From positions 1-10,329 of the forward strand of contig JBJKSB010000114.1 of assembly GCA_046704385.1 (NCBI GenBank): a stretch of DNA of 10,329 nucleotides. The letters are read 5' to 3'. Positions 6,245 to 10,329 of this stretch are shown here, piece after piece. The stretch comes from GH45 sp046704385 (lineage in GTDB: Bacteria; Bacteroidota; Bacteroidia; Bacteroidales; SZUA-534). The notes beneath the pieces were generated by a model that was given only the letters and a program-made list of their open reading frames with translations, did no database searches and was not told the DNA's origin. How positions within the stretch are numbered: position 1 is the first letter of the stretch; each line of letters starts with the position of its first letter. Made by a program: the position numbers and the translations under genes.

Positions 6245-7471
6245 TTAAAAATTGAATTTTGCTTTTACCCAAACCTGGGTGTTATTATTATATCTTCCAA
6301 ATGTTCCGGAATTACCATAAAGCCAGTCGTAACCGGCCATAATATGTATGTTGTCAGACAAGGCATAATCTGCACTGGTTCGGTTAAACATGTCGCCTTC
6401 GTTTAAACCGAAATAGCCAAAGCAAGAAAGAGCAAGGGTACTGCGTAGTAATTTTTTGCTGATACCCAACGTTGAAATTAAAGTATGTTCACTTTGAAGT
6501 ATTTCTTTTTGATAGTTAAAAATTTTTTCATCCGAAAATTGTCCGGTCACCGTCCACTCGTTGCCAGGATACCAATCAATTCCCACCAAATAATTTAGGC
6601 TGTTATTTTCTTGTATTCCTGCAGTATATAGGTCTGATCGTGGAGTAAAATTTTTATTGATATTAAATGCACATTCTCCACGAACAATAAAGGCATTTAA
6701 CGATTTAGAAATCCCAAGCCCTGCAAAACCATAACGATGATACTCAGGTGTTGCATGAAATTCGGAGGTGCTATCGTTAAAATAATAATTGTAAACCGGC
6801 ATTTTGTTCCATGTTCTGAGGACAGAGAAATCAATATCGATTCCTGAAAAATAAGCCGATAACTTACCGCCAAATTCCATATTTTTTAATGTGAAGGCTG
6901 GTGTTAAATCTTCATCAAGTATGATTCCATTTTCAGACATATTTACTCCCCATGGATTATCAACTCCCGGAAGAATATAACCTTCAAACAACGGTACACA
7001 AATTAGATCCAGATCCCAGTTATTGCTGAATTTATTAATAACTATACCATTTACAGGCATTCTGATATCATCATAATCCCGGGCAAGGAATTCAGTCAGG
7101 TCCATCGGGGAAATTACATCGGTAATTTTTAAACCATCGGCTTTACCCCATATAATGATTTGGCGCCCGGCTTTAAAACCCCATGTCTCTCCGGTATATT
7201 CCATATAGGCTTCCCGAAACTGAACTTTGCTTAGTTCCGGCAAAACGCTGTTGTAAACGGCGTTTACCGATGCAAAAAAGTAAGAGTTGCCTTGTAGCTT
7301 GAACATTTCACCCCTGAGCCTCGAACGTGAGGCCAAAAAATCATGGGGTGATGCAGTTCTCACAGCGTGATATGTGTCCACAAATCCTTTTACCTGGACT
7401 CCGTCATCTTCCTGGCAGAAAATTAAGCTGCTTAAGCATACATATAGAGATATTAAAATTAGGCGTTTCAT
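6245..7471 (-). CDS. Outer-membrane beta-barrel protein, DUF1302-like
   Basis: With the start at 7471 the product is 408 aa and begins with a clean signal peptide (MKRLILISLYVCLSSLIFC, then QEDD). An upstream in-frame ATG at 7582 would add 37 polar residues before the signal and overlap the previous gene, so it is rejected. The mature part is rich in alternating strands with aromatic girdle residues and ends in ...VWVKAKFNF, with the terminal Phe typical of a BAM recognition signal. Residues 102-128 (GRQIIIWGKADG, then DVISPMDLTEF) strongly resemble the 'GRQ..vWG.aDg....DviNP.D' core of the DUF1302 barrel family, found next to RND exporters and LolA-like proteins in many bacteria. The likely role is an outer-membrane channel or acceptor working with the RND pump. 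It lies 58 bp after the LolA-like gene and 18 bp before the RND gene. The assignment rests on motif recall, not a search. Confidence 0.8.
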   Translation of the reverse strand: MKRLILISLYVCLSSLIFCQEDDGVQVKGFVDTYHAVRTASPHDFLASRSRLRGEMFKLQGNSYFFASVNAVYNSVLPELSKVQFREAYMEYTGETWGFKAGRQIIIWGKADGLKITDVISPMDLTEFLARDYDDIRMPVNGIVINKFSNNWDLDLICVPLFEGYILPGVDNPWGVNMSENGIILDEDLTPAFTLKNMEFGGKLSAYFSGIDIDFSVLRTWNKMPVYNYYFNDSTSEFHATPEYHRYGFAGLGISKSLNAFIVRGECAFNINKNFTPRSDLYTAGIQENNSLNYLVGIDWYPGNEWTVTGQFSDEKIFNYQKEILQSEHTLISTLGISKKLLRSTLALSCFGYFGLNEGDMFNRTSADYALSDNIHIMAGYDWLYGNSGTFGRYNNNTQVWVKAKFNF

Positions 7472-7529
7472 AACTTGACTTTTTATTGATAACTTATTTT
7501 TTGTCAGAAAACTTGGTTGCTTGCAAGTA

Positions 7530-8321
7530 CTATTTGATATATCCTTTTTCAAGAGTATTAACCGTAAACAGGTTATCATCAAGGGTAATGTTAAACGCTA
7601 CGGAATTAAAGTGCATAATAGTTTTATGATCTACCTGGTGATTGGTCATGGTCATACTCCCGGCGGTCCAAAAGCCATCAACTTTTTTAATGTCATTTAC
7701 CTCCAGTGTTTTCAGCAGTGCTTTTTGTTTATCATAAAAATCGACTTTTATTACCATGTAATTTACTTTGCAAATCCAGGCTACTTTTTTTGAATAGACT
7801 TCATTGGCATTTTTAGGAATACTTTCAATTACCCAACAGTCTTTACCGTTCAAGGTTACTTCCTTTATAACTTTATGATAATCAGCTTCAATGTTGCGGT
7901 TTCCCATATCATCGTAAGTAAAATCTGATCCCATAAAGTTTTCTTTTTTAGCAGAGCTACCACTGATTCTCCGGGTTTTTTTCAATGCGGGCAGATACAG
8001 CCAGCGATCGTCAGTCTTTGTATCGTCACTGTAATCCCAGGTTAAAAATCCAGTACCGTTAACATCGGCAGGTTCCTGAAAGTACATAATGGTTTTTTTA
8101 TCTTTTCCATAGTCTTTTGAATAAGAGAGCATAGTTCGCACCCTTTTGCTACCGCGTTTGTTAATCAATTCCATCTGTATTACTGATTTTCGCGAATCGC
8201 CATCGGGTTGCTGGTCAACTTTTACCATAATATCCTGAGCTGTTTGCTGACCGTTTACGGTGCTAGCACAAAATGCTACTGCCATCACCAAAAATGTGTG
8301 TGTTAAAATTAAATTTCTCAT
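7530..8321 (-). CDS. LolA-like outer-membrane lipoprotein-sorting / lipid-carrier protein
   Basis: Periplasmic protein of 263 aa. The start at 8321 is chosen because TAAAGGAGGACAAACC directly precedes this ATG, giving an AGGAGG at ideal distance, and because the signal peptide MRNLILTHTFLVMAVAFCASTVNG begins there. An in-frame ATG at 8363 would add 14 residues before the signal. The mature part has the landmarks of the COG2834 / LolA-like family: DRWLYLPALKKTRRI (105-119) and ENFMGSDFTYDDM (127-139), followed by regular strands that would build a half-barrel lipid-binding fold. Family members carry lipoproteins or other acylated or hydrophobic molecules across the periplasm. As first gene of the operon with a barrel and an RND pump, it likely acts as the soluble carrier between them. 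It is not the housekeeping LolA: the length and the YLPALKKTRRI motif are those of the separate subfamily. Confidence 0.88.
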   Translation of the reverse strand: MRNLILTHTFLVMAVAFCASTVNGQQTAQDIMVKVDQQPDGDSRKSVIQMELINKRGSKRVRTMLSYSKDYGKDKKTIMYFQEPADVNGTGFLTWDYSDDTKTDDRWLYLPALKKTRRISGSSAKKENFMGSDFTYDDMGNRNIEADYHKVIKEVTLNGKDCWVIESIPKNANEVYSKKVAWICKVNYMVIKVDFYDKQKALLKTLEVNDIKKVDGFWTAGSMTMTNHQVDHKTIMHFNSVAFNITLDDNLFTVNTLEKGYIK

Positions 8322-8328
8322 GGTTTGT

Positions 8329-8336
8329 CCTCCTTT
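8329..8336 (-). promoter_or_regulatory. Strong Shine-Dalgarno of the LolA-like gene
   Basis: The minus strand reads AAAGGAGG here, 7 bases before the ATG at 8319-8321. It fixes the start of the LolA-like gene at 8321 rather than 8363. It stands out because the other genes in the window have only weak, A-rich leaders. Confidence 0.8.
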
Positions 8337-8388
8337 AATAAAATTCAGGTTTTGTTTTTTCATGATATTTGATTTGAATTTTTCTAAT

Positions 8389-8403
8389 TAATAATTATGC
8401 CAA
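8389..8403 (-). promoter_or_regulatory. Possible sigma-54-type promoter of the envelope operon (degenerate -12)
   Basis: The minus strand reads TTGGCATAATTATTA. The -24 part TTGGCAT fits the sigma-54 consensus, but the -12 part (ATTA for TTGC) is poor. It aligns with the candidate at 2159-2173 as TTGGYAYAAYT. The -24 GG centre is 86 bp from the centre of the palindrome at 8478-8495, the same distance as at the other promoter. Without that spacing it would not be called. Confidence 0.35.
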
Positions 8404-8477
8404 TGCTTTTAAGAGGTTGAATATTAAGATTATATGCGTTTTTAAAATTTTGATTGTTATCGTATTTGGTAAGCAAA

Positions 8478-8495
8478 ATTGCCATATATGGCAAT
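8478..8495. promoter_or_regulatory. Perfect 18-bp palindrome, likely activator binding site
   Basis: ATTGCCATATATGGCAAT is a perfect inverted repeat 157 bp upstream of the LolA-like start. Near-copies occur only in the divergent region of the sigma-54 activator (2227-2242, 2249-2264). This distribution, and the placement about 110 bp before a predicted transcription start, fit an enhancer site for that activator. Confidence 0.7.
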
Positions 8496-8748
8496 CTTAC
8501 TTTATTCAACAATATCCACCTGCAGGTACTTGAAACAGAAGCAGATTTGTTTGTATTCTGAAATACTATAGTTGATAATTGATTCATTTTTTCCATTTCC
8601 ATTTATTCGTTCTGGTTTTAAAAATTCACCAATCGAAAATACAGAGTAATAGGGGGCCAATCTTATTTATTGTAGTGTGCAGGGATATACTGTAGCCAAT
8701 TGAAGCTAATTTGGGGTGAATGGTTATTTTTTGAAGTAATTGGTGTGT

Positions 8749-10329
8749 TTAACGCTTCAAAAACAATTCTTTTAATTCTTTTTCATTCGAACGTGAAACC
8801 GGGATTTTTACGTCAAGAACCGGGTGTTTCAATGTCGCTTTGTTATCGGATTTGGAGTAGGTAAATTCAGCTTTTGAATTAACCAGGTATGATCGGTGAC
8901 ACCTGATAATTAAATTTGCCGGTAATTGGTTTTCAACCATTGAAAGCGTGGCTCTTAATACTTTCTTATTAAGTTTATTTTTGTCTACCCAGGCTATCAG
9001 GCTATAATTATCCTGGGCCTCAGCGTATATTAAATCATTGGCATCAAGCTCAATAAACTCGCTGGTTTCAGATTCAATTTTAACCATTTGTTTTTTACCA
9101 CGATTGTAGGTACGATCAATTAATTCATTAAAAGCCGAAAATTGTTTTAAATCTTCCCAAAATGCATCGTATTGAACAAATGCAAACTTCATCATTTTGT
9201 TTTGAAGCATTTTTTCTAAATACTCAATTGCCTTATCAGGTTTGTTTAAAAGTTTGTTAAGTACCGCCTGGTTATAATTAAAGCTTAAATCCGATTCAGC
9301 CAAATCTTCAATCTGTGCCTTGTATTTAAGGAGATTATTCTCGTCTTTTAAATGATAATATGTGACCAGGTAAGCGCTTAAAATCATATTATAATAAACA
9401 CTGGCCTTTTTTGCGATGGCTAAATGTTTTAATGCCCTGTTGAATTGCTTAAGTTGTATGCTACACCAGGCTAACCTGATTTCAATATCATTAGGGTCGT
9501 CCTTAGCGGATAATAATGAATAGGTATTGTATGAATCAATATACTGATCATTTAAATAATAACTTATGGCAAGACGCAGAATAATTGGCGTAGAATAAGG
9601 GTCAAGTTCATGAGCAAGTTTCAGTTCAATAAGTGATTTCGACAGTTCACCTTTAAAAATATAGAGCATTCCGTTAAACATTCTAATTTCGGAATGAACC
9701 GGATTAATTTTAAGGGCTTTGTTTATGTTGTATTCAAATTGTGAAATTTCCATATTGTCGAGCCAGTATGATGCCAGAGCATTCGATAAATATCCTTCAT
9801 GAAGATTGGGATCAGCCTGGATAGCCATTTCGGCATAATTTACAGCTTTTTCAAGAGCTTCAGCCGGATTCATGGAGCCATTAAAGGCTTTATTGGTAAA
9901 GGATATGCTTAATCCGGCATAGGCCAGGGAATAACCCGGAACTATTTCAAGTGCCTTATGGAAAAAGACTATGGCATCGTTCGACGATTCGGGTCTGAAG
10001 TCTAGCGAACAGTGCTTACCTTTTAAATAATAGGAATAAGCTGATGGATCAATATAGTATTCATTTACTTCACCTTCCGCTTTATGAGTGTCGTTAATTT
10101 CAAAGTAATCAAGTATTTCACTGCCTATTTTTTGCTCGGAAAGGTAAAGAGAATCAAACTCGGCATCAATGGTATTCGATATCAGGTTGTAACCACTCAG
10201 TGAATCGATAAGCTGGTAGGAAATACGGTACATTTCACCTCTTTTACGGATACTGCCGTCAATAATAAAACTAACATTAAGTTTTCGACTTATTTCCAGA
10301 ATGGGGGTCTGGGTATTTTTAAATACAAA
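8749..10329 (-). CDS. TPR-repeat transcriptional regulator with C-terminal LytTR domain (5' end outside window)
   Basis: The reading frame stays open to the window edge: 32 codons precede the Met at 10233, so the gene is partial at its 5' end and that Met is internal. The first visible part (LNVSFIIDGSIRKRGE, then YRISYQLIDSLSGYNL) matches the TolB/FlgO-like domain seen in adenylate-cyclase-type and CadC-type regulators ('LgV.yvleGSvR..g...ri..qLida..g..lw'). Numbering from the Met at 10233, residues 60-375 form a series of TPR-like helical pairs (SYYLKGKHC, AEMAIQADPNLHEGY, NKALKINPVHSEI, LKLAHELDPYSTP, AIEYLEKML). Residues 386-492 are a LytTR DNA-binding domain with LIYAEAQDNYSLI, LRATLSMVE, IIRCHRSYLVN and IPVSR. 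It is soluble in the visible part. The target is unknown; the envelope operon begins 427 bp downstream on the same strand. Confidence 0.88.
   Translation of the reverse strand, partial: FVFKNTQTPILEISRKLNVSFIIDGSIRKRGEMYRISYQLIDSLSGYNLISNTIDAEFDSLYLSEQKIGSEILDYFEINDTHKAEGEVNEYYIDPSAYSYYLKGKHCSLDFRPESSNDAIVFFHKALEIVPGYSLAYAGLSISFTNKAFNGSMNPAEALEKAVNYAEMAIQADPNLHEGYLSNALASYWLDNMEISQFEYNINKALKINPVHSEIRMFNGMLYIFKGELSKSLIELKLAHELDPYSTPIILRLAISYYLNDQYIDSYNTYSLLSAKDDPNDIEIRLAWCSIQLKQFNRALKHLAIAKKASVYYNMILSAYLVTYYHLKDENNLLKYKAQIEDLAESDLSFNYNQAVLNKLLNKPDKAIEYLEKMLQNKMMKFAFVQYDAFWEDLKQFSAFNELIDRTYNRGKKQMVKIESETSEFIELDANDLIYAEAQDNYSLIAWVDKNKLNKKVLRATLSMVENQLPANLIIRCHRSYLVNSKAEFTYSKSDNKATLKHPVLDVKIPVSRSNEKELKELFLKR

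Larger units (their letters stand above)
8322..8748. other. Intergenic region between TPR-LytTR gene and envelope operon
   Basis: These 427 bases hold no convincing gene. A 72-codon minus-strand frame (8384-8602) contains the palindrome and no protein-like pattern. The region carries the perfect palindrome at 8478-8495, a TTGGCAT element at 8397-8403 and the strong Shine-Dalgarno of the LolA-like gene at 8329-8336. No clear terminator hairpin follows the TPR-LytTR stop, so read-through into the operon cannot be excluded. Confidence 0.6.

Noticed and set aside
7472..7529. Weak hairpin (ACTTG/CAAGT then TTTT) between LolA-like and barrel genes
   Set aside because: A 5-bp stem with an 8-base loop is too weak to call a terminator, and the genes look co-transcribed.
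7472..7582. Upstream extension of the barrel gene to an ATG at 7582
   Set aside because: It would place 37 polar residues before a clean signal peptide and overlap the end of the LolA-like gene. The start at 7471 fits much better.
8322..8363. Upstream extension of the LolA-like gene to an ATG at 8363
   Set aside because: A strong AGGAGG sits 7 bases before the ATG at 8321, exactly where the signal peptide starts.
8473..8492. Sigma-54-like pairing of TGGCA and TTGC at the palindrome on the minus strand
   Set aside because: GG and GC are only 7 bases apart; sigma-54 promoters need 10.
8518..8527. 10-bp palindrome ACCTGCAGGT
   Set aside because: Single short copy with no second instance in the window and no fixed position relative to a promoter; likely chance.
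8384..8602. 72-codon minus-strand frame between the TPR-LytTR gene and the operon
   Set aside because: It lacks a signal, domain or ribosome site, its sequence shows no protein-like pattern, and it contains the 18-bp palindrome, so it is more likely regulatory DNA.

Overview
The window looks like chromosomal DNA of a Bacteroidota member. It is AT-rich, most start codons lack a clear Shine-Dalgarno, promoter-like boxes of the TTG-N20-TAnnTTTG type occur, and a tetratricopeptide (TPR) protein ends in a LytTR DNA-binding domain. No RNA genes, CRISPR arrays, insertion sequences or phage genes were seen. The exact lineage cannot be fixed from the sequence alone.

Layout. Bases 1-2131 hold minus-strand genes. 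Reading downstream from 2131 they are a 105-aa small protein (1814-2131), a doubtful 37-codon ORF overlapping its stop (1704-1817), a 54-aa membrane peptide (1516-1680), a CPBP/CAAX-type membrane protease (447-1358), and a 100-aa secreted fragment that looks like the front of an outer-membrane barrel (100-402). From 2328 to 3827, on the plus strand, lies a PAS/AAA+/Fis sigma-54 activator. It converges on a minus-strand operon of three envelope genes, and a strong hairpin at 3845-3874 separates them. The operon runs LolA-like periplasmic carrier (7530-8321), outer-membrane beta-barrel (6245-7471), RND/MMPL exporter (3884-6226). Upstream, 8749-10329 is a TPR regulator with a C-terminal LytTR domain, cut by the window edge.

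How the parts may fit. The LolA-like protein, barrel and RND pump form a plausible inner-membrane/periplasm/outer-membrane route for a lipid or other hydrophobic cargo. The perfect palindrome ATTGCCATATATGGCAAT lies upstream of this operon. Two near-copies, 22 bp apart, lie between the sigma-54 activator and its divergent 105-aa neighbour. In both places a TTGGYAY element resembling a sigma-54 -24 box lies exactly 86 bp (centre to centre) downstream of a palindrome. This suggests that the activator switches on both the small protein and the envelope operon. One palindrome also sits inside the activator's own likely promoter, which suggests autorepression. The sequence directly shows the palindromes, the spacing and the domain motifs. 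The regulatory wiring and the lipid cargo are inference.
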